From Oscillospiraceae bacterium (GTDB lineage: Bacteria > Bacillota > Clostridia > Oscillospirales > CAG-272), in assembly GCA_015063535.1 (NCBI GenBank), contig SVTY01000001.1, positions 124,001-188,000 of the forward strand: DNA of 64,000 nt, in the 5' to 3' direction. Positions within the stretch are counted from its first letter, which is position 1, and every line of letters starts with the position of its first letter. A program made the position numbers and the translations under genes. Positions 36,735 through 46,122 of this stretch are shown here, piece by piece. The notes beneath the pieces were generated by a model that had not been told where the DNA came from, ran no database searches, and saw only the letters and a program-made list of their open reading frames with translations.

Positions 36735-39050
36735 TTACATGCACTCAACAAGAAGCTTGTTTTCCTTTTTGGAATATTTTAAAGAAATGCCGGAGATGCT
36801 CTGCGTATAATCGGCTATGATCCGTTCCGCCATCAAATCCTCTACATGCTTTTGAATAAAGCGACGCATATTACGGGCACCGAATTTATGAGAAAAAGAA
36901 TTTTTCGCAATATATTCCACGGCTGCTTGCGAATACACAAACGAAATATTTTTCTCGGACAGGGCAAGCTTTAATTCATCCAGCATGATGCAGGCGATCT
37001 TTTCAAAGTTTTGCTCGGTCAATGAATGGAACGTAATGATCTCATCTACACGATTGATAAATTCAGGGCGCAAAAAGGACGACAATGCCTTCATGGTCTT
37101 GGCATCATCCGTACTACCCTCCGATACGGTAAAGCCCACCGTTGCTGAGGAGTTTTCCGATCCTGCGTTGGTCGTCATGACCAAAACCGTATTTTCAAAA
37201 TTCACGGTTTTTCCTCTGGCATCGGTAATACGTCCATCATCCAAAATTTGAAGCAGAATATTCAAAACATCCGGATGCGCTTTTTCGATCTCGTCAAACA
37301 AGATCACGGAATACGGACGTCTTCGGATCTTCTCGGTCAATTGTCCCGCTTCATCATATCCCACATATCCGGGAGGCGCACCGATAATTCTGGAGACCGA
37401 ATGCTTTTCCATAAATTCGGACATATCCAATCGGATCAAGGTTTCCGGCGAATGAAACAGATCGGCGGCAAGTGTTTTTACCAGCTCTGTTTTTCCGACA
37501 CCGGTCGGTCCGGCAAAGATAAAGGAAACGGGCTTTCTCTTATAGGAAACACCTGCCCGATTTCGCTTGATCGCCTTGGCAACTGCGGATACCGCTTCAT
37601 CCTGTCCGATAATTTTTTCCTTCAATCGGGTCTCCAAGCGGTCGATCTTTTCATATTCATTGGCGGAAATATCCGTTGCCGGAACCCCTGTCCATATCTC
37701 GATCACAGCGGCAATATCCGATTCATCCAAGCAGATCGTATCGGACGAGCTCTCCAACTCCTTCAAGCGTTCGGAAAGCTTGAGCTCCTTTGCCTTGATC
37801 TGTGCAATCTCCTCATAGCATTTTTGCGCTTGCTTTTCATCGGCAGGTGTGTCGTTTTCCATCGCCTCTCGCTTTTCACGCAAGGACAGAAGCTCCTCAC
37901 GGATCTGATACGACTCATTTAAGATTGCACTGTTCAAGGAAAGCTTCGATGCCGCCTCGTCCAACAAGTCAATTGCCTTGTCGGGAAGATAACGGTCGGT
38001 AATATACCGTTCCGACAGAATCACTGCTCTTCGAATCACGGATTCGGGGATCCGTATAGAATGAAATTCCTCGTAATAGTGCTTGATTCCTTCCAGCATC
38101 TCGATAGTTTCTTCAATGGAGGGCTCTCCTACGGTAACCGGCTGGAAGCGACGCTCCAGTGCCGAGTCTTTTTCAATATACTTTCTGTATTCGTTCAGCG
38201 TGGTGGCACCAATGATCCGAATTTCTCCCCTGGACAGAGCAGGCTTTAAAATGTTGGCGGCATTCATACTGCCTTCCGCATCGCCCGCACCTACAATATT
38301 GTGCACCTCGTCGATCACCAAAATCACATTACCAGCTTCCTTGACTTCATTCAACAATCCAAGGATGCGAGATTCAAATTGACCTCGGAACTGCGTACCC
38401 GCAACGATCGACGTCAGATCGACCAAATATATTTGTTTTCCCTTCAGCTTATAGGGAACCTGCTCATCGGCAATCCGTTGCGCAAGCGCTTCCGCAATTG
38501 CCGTTTTTCCTACACCGGGTTCTCCGATCAGACACGGGTTGTTCTTTTGTCTGCGGCACAAGATCTGGATCACACGGTCCAATTCCTTATCTCGACCGAT
38601 AATACGATCCAATTGCCCCTTTGCCGCCCGTCTCGTCAGATTTCTGCAATAGGTATCCAAAAATTTATATTTTTTGGCAGGCGCATCCTTTTTGCTATTT
38701 CCCTGCTTTTTCTGGTCAGGGTCTCCTTTTTGCGGAATCGGCGAAAAGCCGCCCTCCTTAAACAACTGTGGAAGATCGATTGCCGGAGCACCTCCGTCCT
38801 CCAAATCATCATTGGCAGAAGGAAGATTTTGCGCCTCCTGCAAATAATTGTTGATCTCGTCCTCCATATTTTCCAATTGATCGGAAGAGATCCCCATTTG
38901 ATTCATCATGTTTCCCAACATATTATCGACCGGAATTCCAAGCTCTCTGGCGCATTTCAAGCAAAGCCCCTCGGAGAGCTTATTTCCGTTTTCGAGTTTA
39001 TTTACAAATACAACCGCCACTCTCTTGTGGCATTTCGAACACATTACCAT
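36735..39050 (-). CDS. ATP-dependent Clp protease ATP-binding subunit (ClpC/ClpE-like)
   Basis: N-terminal CxxC...CLKC zinc-finger; two AAA modules (GEPGVGKTAIAEALAQ, GPTGVGKTELVKTLA), VGF-type loop. Confidence 0.92.
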   Translation of the reverse strand: MVMCSKCHKRVAVVFVNKLENGNKLSEGLCLKCARELGIPVDNMLGNMMNQMGISSDQLENMEDEINNYLQEAQNLPSANDDLEDGGAPAIDLPQLFKEGGFSPIPQKGDPDQKKQGNSKKDAPAKKYKFLDTYCRNLTRRAAKGQLDRIIGRDKELDRVIQILCRRQKNNPCLIGEPGVGKTAIAEALAQRIADEQVPYKLKGKQIYLVDLTSIVAGTQFRGQFESRILGLLNEVKEAGNVILVIDEVHNIVGAGDAEGSMNAANILKPALSRGEIRIIGATTLNEYRKYIEKDSALERRFQPVTVGEPSIEETIEMLEGIKHYYEEFHSIRIPESVIRRAVILSERYITDRYLPDKAIDLLDEAASKLSLNSAILNESYQIREELLSLREKREAMENDTPADEKQAQKCYEEIAQIKAKELKLSERLKELESSSDTICLDESDIAAVIEIWTGVPATDISANEYEKIDRLETRLKEKIIGQDEAVSAVAKAIKRNRAGVSYKRKPVSFIFAGPTGVGKTELVKTLAADLFHSPETLIRLDMSEFMEKHSVSRIIGAPPGYVGYDEAGQLTEKIRRRPYSVILFDEIEKAHPDVLNILLQILDDGRITDARGKTVNFENTVLVMTTNAGSENSSATVGFTVSEGSTDDAKTMKALSSFLRPEFINRVDEIITFHSLTEQNFEKIACIMLDELKLALSEKNISFVYSQAAVEYIAKNSFSHKFGARNMRRFIQKHVEDLMAERIIADYTQSISGISLKYSKKENKLLVECM

Positions 39051-39080
39051 AATTTATCAACTTACAGAGCAAATGCTCAC

Positions 39081-39656
39081 TTATTCCTTTCGCATTTTCA
39101 AAATATCTCCGTGCTTCGGTTCCTCGTTCTTCAAATACGCATAGTGCTTGATATATGCCGCCAAGGAAAATACCGCAAATACCACAGCCGGAACAAATAA
39201 GATAACTTGCAAAACGATATGCGTATCAAAAAAGCTTTTGAAGAGGACGGAGATCGCAATCGTTAAATAAAACAAACAGACGGTCAGCTTCCCATACCAT
39301 TTGCTGACGACCGCCACGCTACGGCGCTTGATGACGATCAAACCTGCCAGCAAGGTGAACAGCTCCTTGATGACAAACGGCAACACAAACCAAAGCGGGA
39401 TAAAATCCCCCACATACAAGCAGATCAAGACCGTAAATTGCATCATTTTGTCCGCAAACGGGTCTAAAATTTTTCCAAGGTTAGATACCCAATTATTCCG
39501 TCTCGCCAAATATCCGTCTAAAACATCGGTCGCACCCGCCACAAAAAAGACCAAGAGCGCCGAATAAATATGATCGGTAAAAAACAGTGCAATAAATACA
39601 AATACCAATCCGATTCGAATGATAGAAAGAATATTGGGAATATTTTTTAGTTTCAT
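39081..39656 (-). CDS. pgsA: CDP-diacylglycerol-glycerol-3-phosphate 3-phosphatidyltransferase
   Basis: CDP-alcohol phosphatidyltransferase motif GATDVLDGYLARRNNWVSNLGKILDPFADK. Confidence 0.93.
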   Translation of the reverse strand: MKLKNIPNILSIIRIGLVFVFIALFFTDHIYSALLVFFVAGATDVLDGYLARRNNWVSNLGKILDPFADKMMQFTVLICLYVGDFIPLWFVLPFVIKELFTLLAGLIVIKRRSVAVVSKWYGKLTVCLFYLTIAISVLFKSFFDTHIVLQVILFVPAVVFAVFSLAAYIKHYAYLKNEEPKHGDILKMRKE

Positions 39657-39710
39657 TTTAGTTTAACCACCTCAATTTTGTATATACCATAATTAATGAC
39701 ACTCAGTCAG

Positions 39711-41015
39711 TCATCCGTTGCTGTAGATCAGATATTCCGCTTTGGATTCTCCGCAAACCAAGGCGGTTGTTGCATTATAGATCAACATTTTTCCTGTTCC
39801 CGAGTTCAGAAATGCTTCCTTTCCGCTTTTGGCATGCAAGCGTGTAATACCCTGCTCAGTCTGAAGAAAAAGATACGAGTCATAGACACAGATATCGGTT
39901 ACCGTAAAGGTAACAGCATCATTATATAACAAATTTCCCGATTTGTCAAATGCAAAAATAACATTTTTTGAATTTAAGACCGCCGACACGGCAATTCCTT
40001 CGGCTGTTATGCTATATCCTGTAATCGTTCCACCCGAATAATCCTCGCTTTTTTCAAAAAGCTCTAGATTTTTATCATAAATTCGAATGCACCGATCAGT
40101 AATAACCGCAAAACGCTGATCCTCCAAAAAATCGACCGCCAACGGAAATTCTCCGTCAAATTCCATTCGTTCATGCTCGGTCATGGTCATATCACGAACT
40201 GACAACACCGTTCTGCCCGTCCCATTTCCCGCCTCATACGAAAGCATGGTCAATTGATCTCGCTCTTCATTGGCGGCAATGTCGAACAGATAATAGTCCG
40301 CTCTCAGCTCGGCTATTTTATGAAATCCTTTATTATAGGAACAAACAACGGAACGGCTGTCCGCAGAGCGGGTAACGATCACAAACCCTCCAGCTCCCGA
40401 AAAGCAAGCATCGGTTACAGGATAATCCAGCGTCTCGGTATAAATACGGGCGAAGGAATTGTATACAGAAAAAGTCGTGCCTGAGGTATCATAGACCAGC
40501 AGATATTTTGCTGAGCTGACCATATACGGAGAAGAAAATCCGGAGGTGCTGTTTAAGGTTCGTCTGCCAGTGGATGTAAAGATCGAAATTCGGGATGGGC
40601 TGACCGCAGCCACACCGCCACGATAAAGGGTAAAATTCTGCCTTGGATCCGATTCATAGGAAAGCGTCTCATAATTGCTTCCCGAATCAGCGGCACTGGA
40701 AAAGTCCTTGATCAAATAGAAAAAGTTATCATAGGTGATTGCCTGATAATTCGTCAAAATCGAAAAGACCAAAAAGAAAACGAAAAACAACCATAATATC
40801 CGTTGAGCGACCTTATAACCGGCAGAAACGGTTGCGTAATACACGTCGCCTGCGGCATTAAAATCCTCATGCCGTAAAACCTTTTCCTTTTGAGGCTCAG
40901 GGTTGAAGAATTGTCCGATCTTACCGGAAAAAGAAGACAAATTGGACATCGGTTCCGTCTCGTTGGAAGGCATTTCTTTCTTTTTCTGTTTCTTCTTTTG
41001 AAACGGCAGCTTCAT
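39711..41015 (-). CDS. DUF5711-like membrane-anchored beta-propeller protein
   Basis: Single TM helix (ILWLFFVFFLVFSILT) followed by beta-repeat extracellular region; family assigned from memory. Confidence 0.6.
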   Translation of the reverse strand: MKLPFQKKKQKKKEMPSNETEPMSNLSSFSGKIGQFFNPEPQKEKVLRHEDFNAAGDVYYATVSAGYKVAQRILWLFFVFFLVFSILTNYQAITYDNFFYLIKDFSSAADSGSNYETLSYESDPRQNFTLYRGGVAAVSPSRISIFTSTGRRTLNSTSGFSSPYMVSSAKYLLVYDTSGTTFSVYNSFARIYTETLDYPVTDACFSGAGGFVIVTRSADSRSVVCSYNKGFHKIAELRADYYLFDIAANEERDQLTMLSYEAGNGTGRTVLSVRDMTMTEHERMEFDGEFPLAVDFLEDQRFAVITDRCIRIYDKNLELFEKSEDYSGGTITGYSITAEGIAVSAVLNSKNVIFAFDKSGNLLYNDAVTFTVTDICVYDSYLFLQTEQGITRLHAKSGKEAFLNSGTGKMLIYNATTALVCGESKAEYLIYSNG

Positions 41016-41046
41016 CCCGATCTCCTTTCTTTTTTACCATTAAAGT

Positions 41047-41805
41047 TTAATATACTACACGGTTTAAAAACAAGCCGTGTGCCGGTACCGTGATTCCGGC
41101 AAGCCGCCGATCCTTGGCGGCAGTAATAGCGGCAATATCCTCCGGACCGATTTTTCCTTCCGCTACTGCAATCAAGGTTCCTGTCAATATACGAACCATA
41201 TTGTATAGAAATCCGTCAGCGGAAACCCGAAAGATCAGCATGTCTCCCCGTCGAGTCACCTCTGCCTCGTAAACCGTCCGAACCGTATCACGGATCTTCG
41301 AGTCCGATGCCATGTAAGAGGCAAAATCATGCGTACCTACAAACTGAGCAGCTGCTTCGTTCATCTTGGACACTGCATCCTCCGAAATTGCTTTCGGATA
41401 ATGCCATGAGCGATCAAACAAAAACGGATTGCGCTCCGATCGGTTCCAAATTTGATAGATATATTCTTTATATTTTACATCATATCTCGGATGAAAGCCC
41501 TCATCCACCGCTTCTGCACGAAAAACCGAAATATCCTCGGGTAAGTAGGGGGATATGGCTTGTGGGATCCGTTCGGTGGGAATGGTAGTCTCCAAGGTAC
41601 TGCTTCCCTTTTTGGAAACGGTGGCACAAAATTGATTGGCGTGTACGCCGCTGTCGGTTCGACTGCAACCGATAATATCACATTCATAGCCAAACAACGA
41701 CTTGGTTGCCTCATTCAGCTTTTGCTGAACGGTCACTCCGTTGGGCTGTACCTGATATCCGCAATAAGCGGTTCCCAAGAAAGAAACATGAAATAAAAGC
41801 TTCAT
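41047..41805 (-). CDS. truA: tRNA pseudouridine(38-40) synthase
   Basis: VSFLGTAYCGYQVQPNGVTVQQKLNEA, GCSRTDSGVHANQF. Confidence 0.95.
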   Translation of the reverse strand: MKLLFHVSFLGTAYCGYQVQPNGVTVQQKLNEATKSLFGYECDIIGCSRTDSGVHANQFCATVSKKGSSTLETTIPTERIPQAISPYLPEDISVFRAEAVDEGFHPRYDVKYKEYIYQIWNRSERNPFLFDRSWHYPKAISEDAVSKMNEAAAQFVGTHDFASYMASDSKIRDTVRTVYEAEVTRRGDMLIFRVSADGFLYNMVRILTGTLIAVAEGKIGPEDIAAITAAKDRRLAGITVPAHGLFLNRVVY

Positions 41806-41817
41806 ATTGACCTCTCG

Positions 41818-42654
41818 TTACATGGTATACCCAATACCGACGATATTGAACACAATCAAGGCAGCGCCTAACAGCAAAAGCAAAACAAGGGGAATAAAGT
41901 CCGCAAATCGGACATGACGAACCGTCATGCGGGTCCTTCCTTCTCCGCCGTGATAGCAACGACATTCCATAGCCGTCGCAAGATCTCCCGCTCGATTGAA
42001 TGCAGAAACGAACAACGGAATTAAAATAGGGATCAGTGCCTTCGTACGGTCTATCAAGCTCCCTGTGGAAAAATCGGCACCTCTTGCCTTTTGCGCTGTC
42101 ATGATCTTATCGGTCTCCTCGACCAAGGTCGGAATGAACCGCAAGGCGATCGTCATCATCATCGCAAATTCATGAACAGGAACATGGAGCTTTTTCAAGG
42201 GAAGCAACAAATCCTCTATTGCATCGGTCAGTGCAATGGGCGTTGTCGTATAGGTCAACAGCATGCTGGTACCGATAATGAGCGCCGTAATTCGGATGAT
42301 AATAAACACAGCGGCATACAGCCCTTCCGTGTAAATTTGGATAAATTTCCATCCAAACAGCAGATGCTCCCCTTTGGTCCAAAAAATATTCAAAAAAGCT
42401 GTAAAGATCAAAATAATCAAGACAGGACGCAAACCCCGCAGAACGACCTTTAATGGGATCCTTCCAAGCAGAATCAGCACCAGAGCGGAAAGGAGAAGCA
42501 AGGCAAAGCTCACGATATTCTTGCACAAAAAAGAACAAACAATATACAAAATCGTAAGAATTACCTTAATCCTAGGATCCAAGCGATGCAGAACCGACTC
42601 GGACGGATAAAACTGTCCAAGAGCAATACTTTTCATAATTTCGTTAGTTACCAA
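41818..42654 (-). CDS. ecfT: Energy-coupling factor transporter transmembrane protein
   Basis: LGQFYPSESVLHRLDPRIKVILTILYIVCSF, ...QKARGADFSTGSLIDRTKALIPILIPLF. Confidence 0.94.
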   Translation of the reverse strand: MVTNEIMKSIALGQFYPSESVLHRLDPRIKVILTILYIVCSFLCKNIVSFALLLLSALVLILLGRIPLKVVLRGLRPVLIILIFTAFLNIFWTKGEHLLFGWKFIQIYTEGLYAAVFIIIRITALIIGTSMLLTYTTTPIALTDAIEDLLLPLKKLHVPVHEFAMMMTIALRFIPTLVEETDKIMTAQKARGADFSTGSLIDRTKALIPILIPLFVSAFNRAGDLATAMECRCYHGGEGRTRMTVRHVRFADFIPLVLLLLLGAALIVFNIVGIGYTM

Positions 42655-43506
42655 TCATTTTTTATATAATTTCAGCACATGCTCGATGGCTTGCTCTACC
42701 GTATAAACGCCACCATCGACATCCAAACCGTGTGCCTTTAGTTTTAACATCAGCTTGGTGATCTGAGGAATATCCAATCCGATCCGAGTCAGTTGATCCG
42801 ATCGGGAAAAGATATAATCCCGATCTCCCTGCATCCATACGGCTCCTTCATTCATGACGATCAGATGATCACAATATTTTGCCATGTCTTCCATACTATG
42901 GCTGACGATTACGACCGTGTTCCGACTCGCCTGATGATATTCCAAAATATTGGAAAAGATATCCTCCCGTCCTTTGGGATCCAATCCGGCGGCAGGCTCG
43001 TCCAACACCAAGACCTCCGGTCGCATTGCAATGATTCCCGCAATGGCGGCACGCCGCTTTTGTCCGCCCGACAGATCGAACGGAGATTTTTCAAGCAATT
43101 GCGGCTCAAGCCCCGCAAAACTGGCAGCTTCCTTGACCCGTTCCTCGATTTCAAGCTCGGACAGTCCCATGTTTTTGGGCCCGAAAGCAATATCCTTCGC
43201 AACGGTTTCCTCAAACAACTGATACTCGGGATATTGCATTGCCAATCCTACCCGAAAACGAATATCCCGAATGCGCTTCGGCTTCTCCCAAATATCCGTT
43301 CCGTCGATCAAAACGCTGCCCTCATCGGGACGAAGTATTCCATTCAGCATTTGTACCAGCGTGGATTTTCCAGAGCCGGTATGCCCGATCAATCCCGTTA
43401 CCATCCCGTGAGGGATCGTTACGTTGATTCGATCCAATGCCTTGATCTCATACGGAGTATCCTTCCCATGATAATAGGTTACATTCTCCAACTTAATTTC
43501 AGCCAT
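42655..43506 (-). CDS. ecfA2: Energy-coupling factor transporter ATPase
   Basis: GHTGSGKSTLVQMLNGIL, DLSGGQKRRAAIAGIIAMRPEVLVLDEPAAGLDP. Confidence 0.93.
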   Translation of the reverse strand: MAEIKLENVTYYHGKDTPYEIKALDRINVTIPHGMVTGLIGHTGSGKSTLVQMLNGILRPDEGSVLIDGTDIWEKPKRIRDIRFRVGLAMQYPEYQLFEETVAKDIAFGPKNMGLSELEIEERVKEAASFAGLEPQLLEKSPFDLSGGQKRRAAIAGIIAMRPEVLVLDEPAAGLDPKGREDIFSNILEYHQASRNTVVIVSHSMEDMAKYCDHLIVMNEGAVWMQGDRDYIFSRSDQLTRIGLDIPQITKLMLKLKAHGLDVDGGVYTVEQAIEHVLKLYKK

Positions 43507-44365
43507 TTTTTTCTTCCTTATTGAGTGATTCGATCAGTAGCTCGGCACATTGCTCAACCGAGACACAATCGCCCTTCAGCTCGATTCCTTGGTGTCGTAA
43601 GCGGTGGATCAGCTCTGTGCATTGCGGTACATTCAATCCACAGACACGCAGAGCATCCTCTTGCTCAAAGATCTCGGACGGTGTTCCGTCCATCAAAATC
43701 GAGCCATCGTTCAATACAAGGATCCGATCGGCACATGCCGCCTCTTCCATATAGTGCGTTATCATAATAATAGTGATCTCTTTCTCTCGATTCAAACGGA
43801 TGATCGAATCCATCACTTCTTTTCGTCCGACAGGATCGAGCATAGCGGTCGATTCATCAAAAATGATACATTGCGGTTGCATTGCCATGATTCCCGCAAT
43901 GGCGACCCGCTGCTTCTGTCCGCCCGATAAACGGTGCGGCTCATGCTTCGCATATTCCAGCATGCCGACCTCCGCCAGTGCCGTATCCACCCGTCGGCGG
44001 ATCTCTTCCGATGGAATCCCAAGGTTTTCGGGACCAAACGCAACATCATCCTCCACGATCGTAGCAACAAGCTGATTATCGGGATTCTGAAAGACCATTC
44101 CCATCGTTTTCCGCAAAGCAAGGATGTCTTCATCCGTCATTGAATCATCGGTAATATCCTTCCCCGCTACAAGGATCTTTCCGCTGCTTGGGGTCAATAT
44201 CATATTCAACAGCTTAGCAAACGTTGATTTACCCGATCCGTTATGTCCGAGTACCGCAACAAATTCACCCTTACCGATCTCCACGGACAGATCCCGCAAA
44301 ACAGGAAAGTTACTTTCCTCGTATTGATAAGAAAGATGTTCGGTTTTAATATATACGTCTTTCAT
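43499..44365 (-). CDS. ecfA1: Energy-coupling factor transporter ATPase
   Basis: GHNGSGKSTFAKLLNMIL, RLSGGQKQRVAIAGIMAMQPQCIIFDESTAMLDP. Confidence 0.93.
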   Translation of the reverse strand: MKDVYIKTEHLSYQYEESNFPVLRDLSVEIGKGEFVAVLGHNGSGKSTFAKLLNMILTPSSGKILVAGKDITDDSMTDEDILALRKTMGMVFQNPDNQLVATIVEDDVAFGPENLGIPSEEIRRRVDTALAEVGMLEYAKHEPHRLSGGQKQRVAIAGIMAMQPQCIIFDESTAMLDPVGRKEVMDSIIRLNREKEITIIMITHYMEEAACADRILVLNDGSILMDGTPSEIFEQEDALRVCGLNVPQCTELIHRLRHQGIELKGDCVSVEQCAELLIESLNKEEKNG

Positions 44366-44375
44366 CCATTCCCCT

Positions 44376-45242
44376 TCAATTCATAAACCATCTTGCACTG
44401 GCGCCGCATGGGATACAAAGACCGCTTGCCGTAGCACGAAGTCCCAATTCTCCCGATTCCAGCTGACCGCCGAAGCTCTTGAACACCTTCATCCCCAAAA
44501 TGTATTGCATTGCCATGGGGGAAAGTCCCGTCGTATATGAGTTGATCAAGAAAAACAACGGTCGCTCGGATAACAGCTTGGCTGTAAGTCCTACCAGCTC
44601 ATCCACACATTCCTCGATCTTCCAAACCTCGCCGGAGGGTCCCCTTCCATACGAAGGCGGATCCATAATGATCGCATCGTACCGATTGCCCCTGCGAAGC
44701 TCTCGCTCCACAAATTTTTTACAGTCATCCACGATATACCGGATCGGAGCATCCGATAATCCGGACAAAGCGGCATTTTCTTTTGCCTGTGCCACCATTC
44801 CCTTGGAGGCATCCACATGCACCACAGAGGCTCCTGCTTTTGCCGCCGCCACCGTAGCACCACCTGTATACGCAAACAGGTTCAGTACCTTGATCGGTCT
44901 TGCCGCCGAGGCGATCTTTTCGGAAAACCAATCCCAATTCGCCGCCTGCTCCGGAAAAAGCCCTGTATGCTTAAAGCCCATCGGCTTCAGGACAAAATTC
45001 AATGTACCGTAGGAGATGTTCCACTGCTGAGGAAGATCGTTTTTGATCCATCCTCCGCCCCCCTTGGCTGACCGTTTATAGATTCCGTCGGCACGGTTCC
45101 ACAGCCGACTTTCTGTTGCATTCTTCCAGATGATCTGTGGGTCGGGGCGGCGTAAAATATAGGTTCCCCACCGCTCCAAGCGCTCTCCGTCCGAAGCATC
45201 CAGTAATTCATAATCCTTCCATTGATCTGCGATCCACATCAT
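44376..45242 (-). CDS. Class I SAM-dependent (RlmI-like) methyltransferase
   Basis: VLNLFAYTGGATVAAAKAGASVVHVDASKGMVAQAKENA, IIMDPPSYGRGPSGEVWK. Confidence 0.9.
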   Translation of the reverse strand: MMWIADQWKDYELLDASDGERLERWGTYILRRPDPQIIWKNATESRLWNRADGIYKRSAKGGGGWIKNDLPQQWNISYGTLNFVLKPMGFKHTGLFPEQAANWDWFSEKIASAARPIKVLNLFAYTGGATVAAAKAGASVVHVDASKGMVAQAKENAALSGLSDAPIRYIVDDCKKFVERELRRGNRYDAIIMDPPSYGRGPSGEVWKIEECVDELVGLTAKLLSERPLFFLINSYTTGLSPMAMQYILGMKVFKSFGGQLESGELGLRATASGLCIPCGASARWFMN

Positions 45243-45248
45243 ATTGCC

Positions 45249-45749
45249 TTACCTTTGATTGTAATATTCCGCCAAGCGCGATGTTCCCGAATGCGCATGG
45301 CACACGGCGATGGCGAGTGCGTCTGCCGTATCATCGGGCTTCGGGGGCTTGGGCAGCCCCAACAGCATGGTGACCATCGTAATCACCTGCTTCTTTTCTG
45401 CCCGACCGTATCCAACCACCGATTGCTTGACCTGAAGCGGAGTATATTCGAACACCTTGATCCCCAGACGATCGGCGCACATAATAATCACACCTCTTGC
45501 CTCGGCAACACGGATTCCCGTTGTTTGGTTGGTATTGAAAAACAGCTCTTCCACCGCCACATGCTCGGGTCGATAGGTTTCGATCAACTGTTGCACGCCG
45601 TCGTATATCAGAGAAAGCCGCCGTTCGGTCGCCATTCCGGCAGGCGTTTCGATCGAACCGTATCCCAACGTCCGAAACCGAGAACCGCTATATTCTACCA
45701 CGCCCCATCCTACAATTGCCAACCCCGGGTCAATTCCAAGTATTACCAT
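45249..45749 (-). CDS. ruvC: Holliday junction endodeoxyribonuclease
   Basis: MVILGIDPGLAIVGWGVVEY, AVEELFFNTNQTTGIRVAEARG, DDTADALAIAVCHAH; ATG at 45749 has GGAGG upstream. Confidence 0.95.
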   Translation of the reverse strand: MVILGIDPGLAIVGWGVVEYSGSRFRTLGYGSIETPAGMATERRLSLIYDGVQQLIETYRPEHVAVEELFFNTNQTTGIRVAEARGVIIMCADRLGIKVFEYTPLQVKQSVVGYGRAEKKQVITMVTMLLGLPKPPKPDDTADALAIAVCHAHSGTSRLAEYYNQR

Positions 45750-45903
45750 TTTTTCCTCCACAAAATATCTCAGCTTACATTATACCACATTCGGCTCACA
45801 AAGTCAAATATTTTTTTATTAATTTGTAAAATTCCGAATATATATTTACAAATTATTGATAATGTGGTAAAATAAAGTGATACTATTTTTGAATGAGGAT
45901 GTT

Positions 45904-46122
45904 ATGAATATCATTAAATTCCAAATCGGAGATATCGTGGAACTGAAAAAGCCGCATCCCTGCGGTACAAAACGCTTTAAGGTCATGCGTGTCGGAAGCG
46001 AAATGCGAATTATTTGCGAAGGTTGCGGACGGGATATGGTCATGGATCGGCTGAAATTGGAAAAAGCCACCAAAAAGCTGTTTCCCGCCACCGAGGCAAC
46101 GGGAGGTCAAAATGAACGGTAA
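45904..46122 (+). CDS. DUF951 domain-containing protein
   Basis: MNIIKFQIGDIVELKKPHPCGTKRFKVMRVGSEMRIICEGCGRDMVMDRLKLEK. Confidence 0.9.
   Translation: MNIIKFQIGDIVELKKPHPCGTKRFKVMRVGSEMRIICEGCGRDMVMDRLKLEKATKKLFPATEATGGQNER

Noticed and set aside
44376-44900. Short overlapping ORFs around the ecfA and methyltransferase genes
   Set aside because: Alternative-frame ORFs inside well-supported coding regions.
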